64,000 nucleotides of DNA from Novimethylophilus kurashikiensis (GTDB lineage Bacteria > Pseudomonadota > Gammaproteobacteria > Burkholderiales > Methylophilaceae). The notes beneath the pieces were generated by a model. That model was not told the DNA's origin, did no database searches, and saw only the letters and a list, made by a program, of their open reading frames with translations. The translations under genes and the position numbers were made by a program. The stretch spans positions 186,001-250,000 of the forward strand of contig NZ_BDOQ01000019.1 in the NCBI RefSeq assembly GCF_003112435.1, in the 5' to 3' direction. This document shows, one piece after another, positions 38,027 to 48,300 of this stretch; position 1 is the stretch's first letter; the number at the start of each line of letters is the position of its first letter.

Positions 38027-38906
38027 TTTCACCGGCTGGATGCAAGGCATCCAGTCCCGTACCGAAGCTGCACTGGAACAATGGCTCCCCGGTCCGCAAA
38101 TCGCTCCTGAACGCCTGCATCAAGCCATGCGCTATTCCGTCCTCGGGGGCGGCAAGCGGGTGCGAGCCTTGTTGGCGCATGCCGGAGGTGAATTGTGCGG
38201 CGCCCAGCCTGAAAAAATCGATGCTGCGGCCTGTGCGGTTGAAATGATCCATGCCTACTCGCTGGTCCACGACGACATGCCCTGTATGGACGACGACGAT
38301 CTGCGCCGCGGAAAGCCTTCCTGCCATAAGCAGTTCGACGACGCGACCGCTTTGCTGGTGGGCGACGCCTTGCAAACCCTGGCATTCGAAGTGCTGAGCC
38401 AGCCTGATTTGCTGGCCCAGCCATTGCGCCAGCTGGCCATGTGCCAATTACTGGCACAAGCTTCGGGATCGAGAGGCATGGCAGGCGGACAGGCCATCGA
38501 CCTTGCCAGTGTGGGGCTGGATCTCAACCAGACCGAGCTTGAGTTCATGCATATCCACAAGACCGGCGCGTTGATTCGTGCGGCTGCCTTGCTGGGCGCT
38601 TACTGCGGCGATTGCGACGAACAAGCGCTATCTGCCCTGGACCATTACGCCAAGAGCATTGGCCTGGCTTTCCAGGTGGTGGACGACATTCTCGATACCG
38701 AAGCCGACACCGCAACCTTGGGCAAGACCGCCGGCAAGGATGCCGCCAACAACAAGCCGACCTACGTGACCATCCTCGGCCTGGAACGCGCCAAGCAATT
38801 GGCCCGCGACTTGCACGATAGCGCGCTGGCCCAGTTACAGGTTTACGGCCCCCGCGCCGAGCGCCTGGTTCAACTCGCCGGATTCATTACCCAACGCCAG
38901 TTCTGA
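38019..38906 (+). CDS. ispA: Farnesyl diphosphate synthase (short-chain prenyl transferase)
   Basis: 295 residues. The first aspartate-rich motif is [17 protein letters not shown], the second DDILDTEAD, with [12 protein letters not shown] at the substrate site. It condenses IPP with DMAPP and GPP. It overlaps xseB at its start and dxs by one base at its end, so isoprenoid precursor and chain-elongation steps are coupled. Confidence 0.96.
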   Translation: MTDFTGWMQGIQSRTEAALEQWLPGPQIAPERLHQAMRYSVLGGGKRVRALLAHAGGELCGAQPEKIDAAACAVEMIHAYSLVHDDMPCMDDDDLRRGKPSCHKQFDDATALLVGDALQTLAFEVLSQPDLLAQPLRQLAMCQLLAQASGSRGMAGGQAIDLASVGLDLNQTELEFMHIHKTGALIRAAALLGAYCGDCDEQALSALDHYAKSIGLAFQVVDDILDTEADTATLGKTAGKDAANNKPTYVTILGLERAKQLARDLHDSALAQLQVYGPRAERLVQLAGFITQRQF

Positions 38907-40747
38907 TGACATCACTCCTCGAACAAATCGATTCTCCCGCCGCGCTTAGGCAGTTGGAACGCAAGCAATTGCCTCAACTTGCTGATGAGTTGAGAAGTTT
39001 TCTCATCGAGAGCGTCTCGCAAACCGGCGGGCATCTAGCGTCCAACCTTGGCGTGGTGGAACTCACCATCGCGTTGCACTACGTTTTCAATACCCCGGAC
39101 GATCGTCTGGTATGGGACGTGGGGCACCAGACTTATCCGCACAAGATTCTGACCGGCCGTCGTGGAGCCATGTCGGGCCTGCGCAAGCAGGGCGGAATCG
39201 CCGGTTTTCCACGCCGCAGCGAGAGTGAATACGATGCCTTCGGCGTGGGGCATTCCAGTACTTCGATTTCCGCGGCACTGGGCATGGCGGTGGGGGCGCA
39301 AAAGCTGGGACTGGACCGCCGCGCCGTGGCAATTATCGGCGACGGCGCAATGACAGCCGGCATGGCCTTCGAAGCCTTGAACAACGCAGGTGCCATGGAC
39401 GCCAATTTGCTGGTGATCCTCAACGACAACGACATGTCGATCTCGCCCAACGTCGGCGCGCTTAACAATTATTTGGCCAAGCTGCTGTCCGGCCGCCTCT
39501 ACGATCGCATGCGCCGCGGCACGGAAAAAGTGCTGGGCGTAGCACCGCCGCTCCTGGAGTTGGCCAAGCGCACGGAAGAGCACGTAAAAGGCATGATGAC
39601 GCCGGGGACGCTGTTCGAGGAATTCGGTTTCAACTACATCGGTCCTATCGACGGCCATGATCTCGATACCCTGGTGGCGACCTTGTCCAACATCCGTCAG
39701 CTCAAGGGCCCGCAGTTCCTGCACGTGGTGACGCAAAAGGGCAAGGGCTACCAACCGGCCGAAGACGACCCAGGCAAGTTCCACGGCGTAGGCAAGTTCG
39801 ATCCCACCAACGGCGTATGCATGCCGGGCACGGGGCAAAAAACCTACACCCAGATTTTCGGCGACTGGCTGGCCGATATGGCGGCGGCTGACGAGCGCCT
39901 GATCGGTATTACGCCGGCCATGTGCGACGGCTCCGGCCTCAATAAATTCCAGGAATTGTTCCCGGAGCGCTATTTCGACGTCGGCATTGCCGAGCAGCAT
40001 GCGCTCACCTTTGCCGCCGGATTGGCGTGCGAAGGGTTAAAGCCTGTGGTCGCCATTTACTCCACTTTCCTGCAGCGCGCCTACGACCAGTTGGTCCATG
40101 ATGTCGCGCTGCAAAACCTGCCGGTATTGCTGGCGATCGACCGCGCCGGTTTGGTCGGCGCCGACGGGCCGACGCATGCGGGCAGCTTCGACATCAGCTA
40201 TCTCCGGTGCATCCCCAACATGGTCGTGATGGCGCCGGCTGATGAGAACGAGTGCCGCCAAATGCTGACTACGGGGTTCAAGCACGATGGTCCTGCGGCG
40301 GTACGCTATCCGCGCGGTTGCGGGACAGGTGTTGCCGTCGACCTCGCACTCGATACGGTCGAGATCGGCAAGGGTGAGATTCGCCGTCGTGGCGAAAAAG
40401 TCGCCATCTTGGCGTTCGGAAGCATGGTCGCTCCGGCTTTGCAAGCTGCCGAAAGTCTTAATGCCACGGTTGCCAACATGCGGTTCGTTAAACCGCTGGA
40501 CGTAGCGCTGGTACTGCAACTCGCAGCGGAGCATGAGTATATCGTGACCGTCGAGGAAAACTCCATCATGGGCGGCGCAGGTAGTGCTGTTGCCGAGACC
40601 TTGAAAGCTGCAGGCGTTAAAATGAACCTATTGCAGCTCGGGTTGCCTGACCGATTTATCGAACACGGCGCGCCGGAAAAGCTGCTTGCAGAATGCGGGC
40701 TGGATGCTGAGGGCATCCGAACCGCGATTGAGAAACAATTGTCCTAG
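38906..40747 (+). CDS. dxs: 1-deoxy-D-xylulose-5-phosphate synthase
   Basis: 613 residues. The first enzyme of the MEP pathway, thiamine-diphosphate dependent. Visible are [33 protein letters not shown], the ThDP site [15 protein letters not shown]...NDNDMSIS, the glutamate in [14 protein letters not shown], and [15 protein letters not shown]. Full length; it ends the xseB-ispA-dxs cluster. Confidence 0.97.
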   Translation: MTSLLEQIDSPAALRQLERKQLPQLADELRSFLIESVSQTGGHLASNLGVVELTIALHYVFNTPDDRLVWDVGHQTYPHKILTGRRGAMSGLRKQGGIAGFPRRSESEYDAFGVGHSSTSISAALGMAVGAQKLGLDRRAVAIIGDGAMTAGMAFEALNNAGAMDANLLVILNDNDMSISPNVGALNNYLAKLLSGRLYDRMRRGTEKVLGVAPPLLELAKRTEEHVKGMMTPGTLFEEFGFNYIGPIDGHDLDTLVATLSNIRQLKGPQFLHVVTQKGKGYQPAEDDPGKFHGVGKFDPTNGVCMPGTGQKTYTQIFGDWLADMAAADERLIGITPAMCDGSGLNKFQELFPERYFDVGIAEQHALTFAAGLACEGLKPVVAIYSTFLQRAYDQLVHDVALQNLPVLLAIDRAGLVGADGPTHAGSFDISYLRCIPNMVVMAPADENECRQMLTTGFKHDGPAAVRYPRGCGTGVAVDLALDTVEIGKGEIRRRGEKVAILAFGSMVAPALQAAESLNATVANMRFVKPLDVALVLQLAAEHEYIVTVEENSIMGGAGSAVAETLKAAGVKMNLLQLGLPDRFIEHGAPEKLLAECGLDAEGIRTAIEKQLS

Positions 40748-40781
40748 TGATATACTCGGGTATTAAAAGTTAGAAACCGCC

Positions 40782-41585
40782 ATGAATCAACTGACCACTC
40801 CTGCCATCGAAGACGTTCAGAACACACCGGACGTCCGTCATCTCGCCATCGACAAGGTCGGCATCAAGTCGATCCGCCATCCCGTCAAGGTGAAGGACAA
40901 GAGCGGCGGCGTGCAACACACGGTGGCCTTGTTCAACATGTATGTGCATTTGCCGCATAACTTCAAGGGCACGCACATGTCTCGCTTTGTCGAGATATTG
41001 AACATGAACGAGCGTGAGATCTCCATCGAGAATTTCGAGACCATCCTGCGCGAGATGGTGAAGCGCCTCGAAGCCGAGTCCGGCCATATCGAGATGACCT
41101 TCCCGTACTTCATCAACAAGGCGGCCCCGGTTTCTGGCGTGACCAGCCTGCTGGACTACGACGTTACGTTCATCGGCGAGATCAAGAACGGCGAATACAA
41201 CATCACCGTCAAGGTGCTGGTGCCAGTGACCAGTCTGTGTCCGTGCTCCAAGAAGATTTCCGACTACGGCGCGCACAATCAGCGTTCGCACGTCACGATT
41301 ACGGCGCTCATCAACGAGTTCATCTGGGTGGAAGACCTCATCCGTATCGTCGAGGAACAGGCATCCAGCGAACTGTACGGCCTGCTCAAGCGTCCTGACG
41401 AAAAGTTCGTCACCGAGCACGCCTACGACAATCCCAAGTTCGTCGAGGACATGGTGCGCGACGTGGCAGCGCAGTTGAACGCGGAACCGCGCATCGACGC
41501 TTACGTAGTGGAATCCGAAAATTTCGAGTCCATCCACAACCATTCCGCCTATGCCTTGATCGAGCGCGACAAGCGCCAAGGCTAA
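40782..41585 (+). CDS. folE2: GTP cyclohydrolase FolE2 (type IB)
   Basis: 267 residues. Opens folate and queuosine-precursor synthesis from GTP. The metal-binding cysteine lies in [41 protein letters not shown] and [12 protein letters not shown]-like [15 protein letters not shown] complete the family pattern. Type IB enzymes work with metals other than zinc and are often zinc-regulated, but no convincing Zur site is seen. Terminator at 41610. Confidence 0.95.
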   Translation: MNQLTTPAIEDVQNTPDVRHLAIDKVGIKSIRHPVKVKDKSGGVQHTVALFNMYVHLPHNFKGTHMSRFVEILNMNEREISIENFETILREMVKRLEAESGHIEMTFPYFINKAAPVSGVTSLLDYDVTFIGEIKNGEYNITVKVLVPVTSLCPCSKKISDYGAHNQRSHVTITALINEFIWVEDLIRIVEEQASSELYGLLKRPDEKFVTEHAYDNPKFVEDMVRDVAAQLNAEPRIDAYVVESENFESIHNHSAYALIERDKRQG

Positions 41586-41609
41586 GCTAAGCCGGTTCCG
41601 GTTTTATTG

Positions 41610-41632
41610 CGCCGCCTTCGGGCGGCGTTTTC
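41610..41632 (+). terminator. Rho-independent terminator after folE2
   Basis: CGCCGCC, TTCG loop, GGCGGCG, then TTTTC. The TTCG tetraloop makes it very stable. From here to 41881 I see only the sigma-54 site at 41791. Confidence 0.9.
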
Positions 41633-41790
41633 GTTTCTACCGTCTGCTCCTATCTGCACAACAACAAGGCAACACGTCTCAATTCCGTGCATTTTAGTCA
41701 AGAATAGCCTGTCTTCACGGCAGCGCTTGGGGCTGTCTTTACAAAAGCTTCATATTGATTTCATTCAAGATTCATTGATTTCGCGCAGAC

Positions 41791-41806
41791 TGGCGCAACT
41801 CCTGCT
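41791..41806 (+). promoter_or_regulatory. Candidate sigma-54 promoter
   Basis: TGGCGCAACTCCTGCT: GG and GC have the exact RpoN spacing, with TGGC and TGCT kept and two non-core differences. Transcription would start near 41817, giving a 65-base leader to the gene at 41882. It is the only recognisable promoter in the 296-base gap. Confidence 0.55.
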
Positions 41807-41881
41807 TGGATCAGGATAAGCAGATGAGGATTCTCCAGGAGTTCGATTTTTTCAATCCGTTGTTAGTGAAGGAGCATGACC

Positions 41882-42271
41882 ATGAAACGCACGCTAATCG
41901 TTTCCACTCTCGTCATTTCCGGCATCGCCAACGCCGCCGTCATGGCAAATCCACAACCCGAAGTCGTTGCCAAGGCTGGCAACAGCAGCAAAGGTGTCAT
42001 TGTCGCAGTGACCGAGCCCGGTGAAATTGCGGCGGATACCGCTTGGCTGTTGTCGGCCCAGGTCCACAAGAGCAACGAATATGCGCCCATGCTGGTCGTG
42101 CTGAAGCCCGAAGACCGCGAGGCTGTGCTGAAGAAATTCGACCTCTCTGCCGCCCCGTTGCCGGCGCTAATTTACTTCGACCGACGTGGTAACGAAGTCT
42201 CTCGCGTGGTGGGGGCCTATCCAACCGCCTCGCTCAAGAAAGTCCGTGCGATCGCCTACTCGGCCAAGTAA
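41882..42271 (+). CDS. Small secreted thioredoxin-fold-like protein
   Basis: 129 residues from the ATG at 41882; GGAG seven bases upstream favours this over an ATG two codons earlier. The signal peptide ends near GIANAAVMA. The mature part alternates strand and helix, with a cis-proline-like PLPALIYFDRRGNEVSRVVG, as in thioredoxin folds, but no CXXC and no cysteine at all. A redox role is thus excluded in the usual sense; a binding or chaperone role is possible. A sigma-54 promoter precedes it. I do not recognise the family. Confidence 0.75.
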   Translation: MKRTLIVSTLVISGIANAAVMANPQPEVVAKAGNSSKGVIVAVTEPGEIAADTAWLLSAQVHKSNEYAPMLVVLKPEDREAVLKKFDLSAAPLPALIYFDRRGNEVSRVVGAYPTASLKKVRAIAYSAK

Positions 42272-43417
42272 TCAGGCGGCTTGCAGTCTAAGCTGCCGAT
42301 AAAGCAGTACGAAGGCGACGAGCGTCGCCACGGATGAAACGGCGAATGTGAGGGCCGGTCCTGCCGGCTCCCACATCCAGCCGCTCCAAAGTCCCCCGAG
42401 CGTTCCTCCCAGCCCGAACGTCGTGCTGGTATAGATCGCCTGGCCTTTGGCGTGATGCCGGCCGTGGAAAAAACGGTGGATGAGCGCCACCGAGGCAGCG
42501 TGGTAGGAACCGAACGAGGCCGCATGCAGCGTTTGCGCCAGCACGACCACAACGACCCATTGCGCGCCGAAGCCGATCATGACAAAACGCACCGTCGCCA
42601 GGAAAAAACTCGCGAGAAGGATGTTGCGGAGGCCGAATTTCGCCGTCAGTTTCGGCATCCACAAAAATACCATGATCTCGCACACCACGCCGATAGACCA
42701 CAACCAGCCCACAGCGCCTTTGGAGTAGCCGAGATCGACCAGGTAAATGGAGAAAAAGGTGTAATACACCCCATGCGCGGCGGCCATGAGAAAACCGGCG
42801 ATGAGGAAGGCGCTGACTTCCGGGCGCTTGATGATGCTCCAGATCGGGCCGGCGTTATTTTGGTAAGGCTTGGGGCGCGGTTCCGGAACGAAGCGCGAGA
42901 ACAGGAAGATGCCAAACTTGAGCCCCAGAACAACCCATAGCAAGGCTTTGATCGGCGCGTTATCAAGCACGTAGCCCAAACCGATTACGGCGACGACGAA
43001 ACCCAGCGACCCCCACACGCGGATGCGCCCGTAATGTTCGGCCTTTTCACCAAGGTGACGCAGGGTAATCGATTCCATGAGCGGCAGGGATGCGCTCCAA
43101 AAGCTGCACATAATGGCCATCACGCAGAATAGCCAAGCGAAGCTGTTGCCCGCGAATACGCCGAGGTAAGTCAGCATACTCATCCCCGCGGCGAGCTGGA
43201 CGATGCCCACGCCCTTGCCGGTGTGGTCGGCCAGCCAACCCCACAGGTTGGGTGCGAACATGCGGCATACCTGCAGCAGCGACATCAGCACGCCGATCTG
43301 GAAAGCGCTGAACTCCAACGATTTGAGGTACAGGCTCCAGTAGGGCGTGAAGGCGCCGACGAAGGCGAAATAGAGGAAATAAAAACCGGACAGCCGCCAG
43401 TAGGGGAGGGCTTGCAT
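42272..43417 (-). CDS. MFS transporter (MFS_1-like/HcaT type)
   Basis: 381 residues from the ATG at 43417; the longer frame would begin inside a REP element and is unlikely. Twelve membrane segments; WGWLADHTGKGVG is the loop 2-3 signature (DxxGR-like). The opening LPYWRLSGFYFLYFAFVGAF (20) is typical of the PF12832 group related to HcaT and LacY. The substrate cannot be told. A REP pair separates it from aroC. Confidence 0.87.
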   Translation of the reverse strand: MQALPYWRLSGFYFLYFAFVGAFTPYWSLYLKSLEFSAFQIGVLMSLLQVCRMFAPNLWGWLADHTGKGVGIVQLAAGMSMLTYLGVFAGNSFAWLFCVMAIMCSFWSASLPLMESITLRHLGEKAEHYGRIRVWGSLGFVVAVIGLGYVLDNAPIKALLWVVLGLKFGIFLFSRFVPEPRPKPYQNNAGPIWSIIKRPEVSAFLIAGFLMAAAHGVYYTFFSIYLVDLGYSKGAVGWLWSIGVVCEIMVFLWMPKLTAKFGLRNILLASFFLATVRFVMIGFGAQWVVVVVLAQTLHAASFGSYHAASVALIHRFFHGRHHAKGQAIYTSTTFGLGGTLGGLWSGWMWEPAGPALTFAVSSVATLVAFVLLYRQLRLQAA

Positions 43418-43440
43418 AAGAACTGAGTGGTCCGAAACCC

Positions 43441-43511
43441 GTAGCGCAGGCGGCCTCGCCTGCAAACGTCATTTTTGAGTAAAGCGAAGCAGGCGAGGCC
43501 GCCTGCGCTAC
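43441..43511. repeat. REP-like inverted pair, copy 3
   Basis: Left arm 43441-43463 and right arm 43489-43511 are exact reverse complements over 23 bases and identical in the arms to copy 2 at 962-1027; the spacer differs. It lies between the MFS start and the aroC stop. Confidence 0.8.
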
Positions 43512-43533
43512 GAGCTACTTACTTGCCGTGAGC

Positions 43534-44634
43534 CTACTTGATCGAGCCACTGATCTTCGGTGTTGCACATTCCACATCGCCGCACTGGGCGCGGTGGCGC
43601 AAGGCGTGGTCGATCAGCACGAGGGCCAGCATGGCTTCACAAATCGGCGTTGCCCGAACGCCTACGCATGGATCGTGGCGGCCATTGGTCTGCATGGTGA
43701 TGGCGTTGCCGTCGATATCGATGGAGCGCCGCTGCTGTGGCAAGCTGGAGGTCGGCTTGAACGCCGTATGTACAACGATGTCCTGCCCGGTGGAAATCCC
43801 GCCCAGAATGCCGCCGGCATTGTTGGTGGCGAAGCCCTCGGGCGTCATCTCGTCGCAGTGCTCGCTGCCCATCTGCGCCACAGAAGCGAAGCCTGAGCCG
43901 ATTTCCACGCCCTTGGCGGCGTTAATGCCCATCATGGCGTAAGCGATCTCGGCATCCAGTCGGTCGTATACGGGTTCGCCCCAGCCTACCGGTACGTTTT
44001 CAGCCACTACGGTGATCTTGGCGCCGACGGAATCGCGTTCTGCACGGATTTTGTCGAGGTATTCCTCGAGTTGCGGGACGACTGTTTCATTAGGGGCGAA
44101 AAACGCGTTCTGCGCGACATCGTTCCATGAAACGAAGGGAATATCGATCTCGCCCAGCTGGCTCATGCATCCGCGAATCGTTACGCCGAAACGTTCTTTC
44201 AGCCATTTCTTGGCAATCGCTCCAGCTGCGACGCGGACGGCTGTCTCGCGTGCCGATGAACGTCCGCCGCCGCGGTAATCGCGGAAACCGTATTTCTGCG
44301 TGTAGGTGTAGTCGGCATGACCGGGACGGAACGTACTGGCGATGTTGCCGTAATCCTTGCTGCGCTGGTCCTGGTTGCGGATCAGCAAGGCAATCGGAGT
44401 GCCTGTGGTCTTGCCTTCGAACACGCCGGAGAGAATTTCGACCGAATCCGGCTCCTGCCGCTGCGTCACATGACGCGAGGTGCCCGGCTTGCGACGATCC
44501 AGCTCGATCTGGATGTCGGCTTCGGTCAACGCCAACCCCGGTGGGCAGCCATCGACCACGCAGCCGATAGCCGGTCCGTGGGATTCACCGAACGAGGTGA
44601 CGGTAAACAAGGTGCCGAAGGTGTTGCCGGACAT
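43534..44634 (-). CDS. aroC: Chorismate synthase
   Basis: 366 residues from the ATG at 44634 ([20 protein letters not shown]), the conserved start; the frame extends 18 codons upstream without family similarity. Last step of the shikimate pathway, using reduced [45 protein letters not shown] and [16 protein letters not shown] are the family motifs. Divergent from lolC. Confidence 0.97.
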   Translation of the reverse strand: MSGNTFGTLFTVTSFGESHGPAIGCVVDGCPPGLALTEADIQIELDRRKPGTSRHVTQRQEPDSVEILSGVFEGKTTGTPIALLIRNQDQRSKDYGNIASTFRPGHADYTYTQKYGFRDYRGGGRSSARETAVRVAAGAIAKKWLKERFGVTIRGCMSQLGEIDIPFVSWNDVAQNAFFAPNETVVPQLEEYLDKIRAERDSVGAKITVVAENVPVGWGEPVYDRLDAEIAYAMMGINAAKGVEIGSGFASVAQMGSEHCDEMTPEGFATNNAGGILGGISTGQDIVVHTAFKPTSSLPQQRRSIDIDGNAITMQTNGRHDPCVGVRATPICEAMLALVLIDHALRHRAQCGDVECATPKISGSIK

Positions 44635-44755
44635 GGGGAAAGCTCGCAGAAGATTGAATTTGAGTGAGATTTTAACATAGGGCAGCAAGGGCGTTGGATG
44701 GCGCTGGCTGCTGGATTCCTGCGCTCGACCGTATTACTCGCTAGAATACCCACCC

Positions 44756-46009
44756 ATGACTTTCCCCTACGAACTCTTCATCGGCCTGCGCTATACCCGC
44801 GCCAAGCGCCGCAATCATTTCATCTCGTTTATTTCCATGACCTCCATGCTCGGGATCGCACTGGGCGTGGCGGCGTTGATCGTCGTGTTGTCGGTGATGA
44901 ACGGGTTCCAGAGCGAATTGCGCACGCGCATTCTGGGCGTGGCTTCGCATATCCAGATCACGGGTAACGGCAACGCCTTGCCCGACTGGAAATCGGTGGT
45001 GAATTTCGTCAAAGGCTCGCCGCAGGTGCAGGCTGCTGCGCCGTACATCATGGCGCAGGGCATGTTGTCGTTGGACCAGGCTGTGCAAGGGGCTATGATC
45101 CGCGGGATTTTGCCGGCTGAAGAAGATAAGGTCGCCGATCTTGGTTCGCACATGAAAGTCGGCAAGCTGACCGATCTGAAATCCGGCGAATTCGGCATCG
45201 TGCTGGGTGCCGAGCTGGCACAATCTTTAGGTGCCGGGTTGGGCGACAAGGTAGTAGTGATGGCGCCGGAAGGGCAATTCACGCCGACCGGCATCATTCC
45301 GCGCCTCAAGCAGTTCCGCGTGGTGGGGATTTTCCAGGTGGGGATGTATGAATACGACGCCTCGCTGGCGCTGATCCACATGGATGACGCAGCCAAGTTG
45401 TACCGCATGGGTGACAAGGTTTCCGGGGTTCGACTCAAATTGGAGGATTTGTACCAGGCGCCGCGCATCGGGCACGAGCTGTCTACCCAACTGGCGGCCT
45501 ACGGATCGTATTTCGTGAGCGACTGGACGGAGCAGCATGCGAATTTTTTCCGCGCCGTGCAGATGGAAAAGCGCGTGATGTTCGTGATTTTGACGCTCAT
45601 CGTCGCCGTGGCCGCGTTCAATATCGTCTCGACGCTGGTGATGGCGGTGACGGACAAGCGCGCCGATATTGCCATCTTGCGCACGCTGGGTGCTTCGCCC
45701 AGCAGCATCATGAAGATTTTTATCGTGCAGGGTTCTCTGATTGGGGTGATCGGCACCTTGATGGGGGCGGTGGGTGGCGTCACCCTGGCGCTTAATATCG
45801 ACGTTGTCGTACCGTTCATTGAACACGTGTTCGGTGTGCAGTTTCTCGCCAAGGATGTGTACTACATCAGCGACGTGCCTTCGCAATTGCAATGGGCCGA
45901 CGTGATCACGATCACCTCCGTTTCGCTGGTGCTCTCGCTGCTGGCGACGCTTTACCCCAGCTGGCGAGCCGCCAAGACCAATCCGGCGGAGGCGCTGCGT
46001 TATGAATAA
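44756..46009 (+). CDS. lolC: Lipoprotein-releasing ABC permease (LolC/E family)
   Basis: 417 residues. Opens [20 protein letters not shown], then membrane helices near 25-50, 270-295, 318-345 and 380-400, with a large periplasmic domain between the first two. ALRYE at the end is typical. It works with LolD to extract outer-membrane lipoproteins for LolA. It overlaps lolD by eight bases. Only one permease gene is present, so a homomeric LolF-like arrangement is possible. Confidence 0.95.
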   Translation: MTFPYELFIGLRYTRAKRRNHFISFISMTSMLGIALGVAALIVVLSVMNGFQSELRTRILGVASHIQITGNGNALPDWKSVVNFVKGSPQVQAAAPYIMAQGMLSLDQAVQGAMIRGILPAEEDKVADLGSHMKVGKLTDLKSGEFGIVLGAELAQSLGAGLGDKVVVMAPEGQFTPTGIIPRLKQFRVVGIFQVGMYEYDASLALIHMDDAAKLYRMGDKVSGVRLKLEDLYQAPRIGHELSTQLAAYGSYFVSDWTEQHANFFRAVQMEKRVMFVILTLIVAVAAFNIVSTLVMAVTDKRADIAILRTLGASPSSIMKIFIVQGSLIGVIGTLMGAVGGVTLALNIDVVVPFIEHVFGVQFLAKDVYYISDVPSQLQWADVITITSVSLVLSLLATLYPSWRAAKTNPAEALRYE

Positions 46010-46676
46010 CATGACAACTATCCTCACCTGCCGCGATCTCCATAAAACTTATGCCGGGCTTGATGTTGCCGTGCTGAGCGGTATCGACCTTGCGATTGCG
46101 CAAGGCGAGCAGCTCGCCATCGTGGGTGCCTCAGGTTCCGGCAAGAGTACCTTGCTGCACCTGCTGGGCGGGCTGGATACGCCTTCCCGAGGCGAAGTGG
46201 CGCTGATGGGACAGCCCTTGGCGAACATGAGCGAAGCGGCGCGGGGTGAGCTGCGTAATCAGTCGCTTGGATTTATCTACCAGTTCCACCACCTGCTGCC
46301 GGAATTTACCGCATTGGAAAACGTCGCCATGCCGCTGCTGGTGCGCCGCATGGATAGGGCCGAGGCCGAGGCGAAGGCTGCCGAGATGCTGAATCGCGTT
46401 GGCCTGGGGCACCGCATGGAGCACATGCCGGGCGAGCTTTCCGGAGGCGAACGTCAGCGGGCCGCCGTAGCCCGTGCGTTGGTCACGCAACCTAAATGTG
46501 TATTGGCCGACGAGCCGACGGGCAATCTCGACCGCCATACCGCCGATGCGGTGTTCGATTTGATGTTGGAGCTGAACCGCGACTTGGGAACCAGCCTGGT
46601 CGTGGTGACGCACGACCTGCAAATCGCCGCACGCATGGGGCGCACCTTGCGCCTGGACGATGGGCGGTTGGCCTGA
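46002..46676 (+). CDS. lolD: Lipoprotein-releasing ABC ATPase LolD
   Basis: 224 residues. Walker [10 protein letters not shown] near 42, Q loop [18 protein letters not shown], signature [15 protein letters not shown], Walker [12 protein letters not shown] and switch VVTHDLQ are all intact. FHHLLPEF in the Q loop is LolD-specific. Overlaps lolC. Confidence 0.97.
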   Translation: MNNMTTILTCRDLHKTYAGLDVAVLSGIDLAIAQGEQLAIVGASGSGKSTLLHLLGGLDTPSRGEVALMGQPLANMSEAARGELRNQSLGFIYQFHHLLPEFTALENVAMPLLVRRMDRAEAEAKAAEMLNRVGLGHRMEHMPGELSGGERQRAAVARALVTQPKCVLADEPTGNLDRHTADAVFDLMLELNRDLGTSLVVVTHDLQIAARMGRTLRLDDGRLA

Positions 46677-46729
46677 ATCTCCACTGCTAGCTGATTTCTT
46701 GCGGGCTGTCGTGCTTGCAAACGGGGCGG

Positions 46730-47524
46730 ATGCGTAGCCGTCTTCTGGCTTTTGTCGCGGGCGTATGGCTGCTGCAACAGCAAGCTGTATTGCCTGGGAC
46801 TTACTGGTGTTTATTGCTGTTGCCGCTACTGGCAGTAATTTATCGACTGCGGCATCGGCCTGCATTATTTCCATCCCTATGCATCTTGGCTGCGTTGCTG
46901 GCCGGTTTTTTCTGGGCAGCGATTTCGGCACAAATCCGCCTTGCCGATCGCCTGCCCTCAGCCTGGGAAGGCCAGGATATAGAGCTGGTCGGTGTGGTAT
47001 CTGAACTTCCCAAGCTCATGGAACGCAGCGAACGTTTCCTGTTTGATGTGGAGCGCGTGCTGACACCGGATGCTCATGTGCCCCAACACGTTTCCCTCGC
47101 TTACTACGCTGCCGGATTTGATGCCCGCCGATCGCAACCTCTTTTAGGCCGATTCCATCCGGGCGAGCGGTGGCGATTGACGGTCAGGCTCAAGCAGCCG
47201 CATGGCACTTATAACCCCGGTGGGTTCGACTTCGAAGCCTGGGCGCTGGAGCGCAACATTCGTGCTACGGGGTATCTCAAGAATTCGACGCGGCTCGATG
47301 CCATGGTTTGGCGGCCAGGGTACGTTATCGAGCGCCTTAGGCAAGCAGTGCGCGACCGTTTCCAATTCGTGCTCGGCGGCAAACCTTACGAGGGTGTGCT
47401 GCGGGCATTGGCTATCGGCGATCAGGGCGGCATTTCGAGCGACGATTGGCAGGTGTTCCTGCGTACCGGGGTCAATCATTTGATGAGCATTAGATATCTA
47501 TCAAAACGCACTTTTTTTAAGTGA
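46730..47524 (+). pseudogene. comEC: ComEC, N-terminal part only (truncated)
   Basis: 264 residues from the ATG at 46730, against some 750-800 for the family. Present are the first helices, the OB-like DUF4131 region (PHGTYNPGGFDFEAWALERNIRATGYL) and the start of the competence domain, EGVLRALAIGDQGGIS and FLRTGVNHLMSI. In intact ComEC this is followed by SGLHV and the DNA-channel helices. Here it becomes RYLSKRTFFK-stop. The switch falls at about 47490 and coincides with a change from housekeeping to accessory genes. The channel and lactamase parts are missing, so DNA uptake through ComEC should be lost. Confidence 0.88.
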
Positions 47525-47743
47525 AGCTCAGCTCCAGTTTGGCGGTAATTACACACACCCTATCAAGTTAAATCATGTATGCCTTGAATCGATTGCGTAC
47601 AGATTTGCAAGTTATTATTATGCAGACAGAGCTTCAGCTAATTTCACGAAATAAAAAGAAAAGATCGATGGCATTCATACCTCCCTCCCTAATGTTAGGC
47701 AGACGCATTGGTCCGTGTAATAACAGTTGGGCGTCCTGGAGAA
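47525..47743. other. Gene-free left flank of the accessory region
   Basis: AT-rich sequence between the broken comEC and the nuclease gene. It contains TTAGGC (47695-47700) near the nuclease start but no partner for an attC site, and no promoter I can name with confidence. Confidence 0.4.
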
Positions 47744-48286
47744 ATGGCATTGGCTTACGGTAGCGAGAGTGAATTTGAGGCATATCTCCGTGCCTTGATT
47801 AACGAGCAAATCACAAAGGTTGCTCCATCAACGTACGCTTTGAAAAACAAGAAGGCCGTCGATATCCTTATTTGTAAAGACACTCCTATTCCAGCTCTTT
47901 TCTTTATCGAGGTCAAATACCACCAAACCAAGCATGGACGGCTTGCATTTGGTAGTGGCAAGGGTAGTGGATTTCAGCCTGAGATCATTAGCGCCATGCC
48001 GAGATATTTCGAGAGTAACCTTCGTTGGGTGCTTGCCAGCGAAGAGTATGAACCCGGCAAAGTGCTTTTCCTCTCGTCGGAGGTGATTAGAAAGTATCTT
48101 GCTGGTGGTAAGGTTGCTGAAAAATTCAATAATTTTCAGAAAAGGATATTTTGGGAAGAGCGCTGGCTTGATGAGGCGGATCTTGTTGAACAACTACGTC
48201 ATTGGCTAGGAGTCAACGCCGCCCAATCCGTCATTCCACGGGATCTGTCTCAGCAAGCCGCGCTGTCTGGTGAATTCACACCTTAG
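47744..48286 (+). CDS. PD-(D/E)XK-like nuclease, partner of TIR-like protein
   Basis: 180 residues from the ATG at 47744; a TTG at 47708 has a better-spaced AGG and would add 12 residues. A candidate catalytic set is Asp40 in KKAVDILICK and Glu56/Lys58 in FFIEVKYHQ, the D...ExK layout of restriction-type folds, after a helix FEAYLRALINEQI. A glycine-rich stretch (FGSGKGSGFQPEI) follows. The C-terminal half is unrecognised. The TIR-like gene starts 14 bases downstream, so they probably form an operon. The fold call rests on motif reading only. Confidence 0.65.
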   Translation: MALAYGSESEFEAYLRALINEQITKVAPSTYALKNKKAVDILICKDTPIPALFFIEVKYHQTKHGRLAFGSGKGSGFQPEIISAMPRYFESNLRWVLASEEYEPGKVLFLSSEVIRKYLAGGKVAEKFNNFQKRIFWEERWLDEADLVEQLRHWLGVNAAQSVIPRDLSQQAALSGEFTP

Positions 48287-48300
48287 ATGCTTCAATATTT

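Noticed and set aside
40748-40781. AT-rich near-palindrome before folE2 as a Zur site
   Set aside because: Poor match to the Zur consensus; not reported as a site.
47690-47710. GTTAGGC before the nuclease gene as an integron attC end
   Set aside because: No matching RYYYAAC partner or attC-like folding in the 170 bases upstream, and the recombinase is not of integron type.
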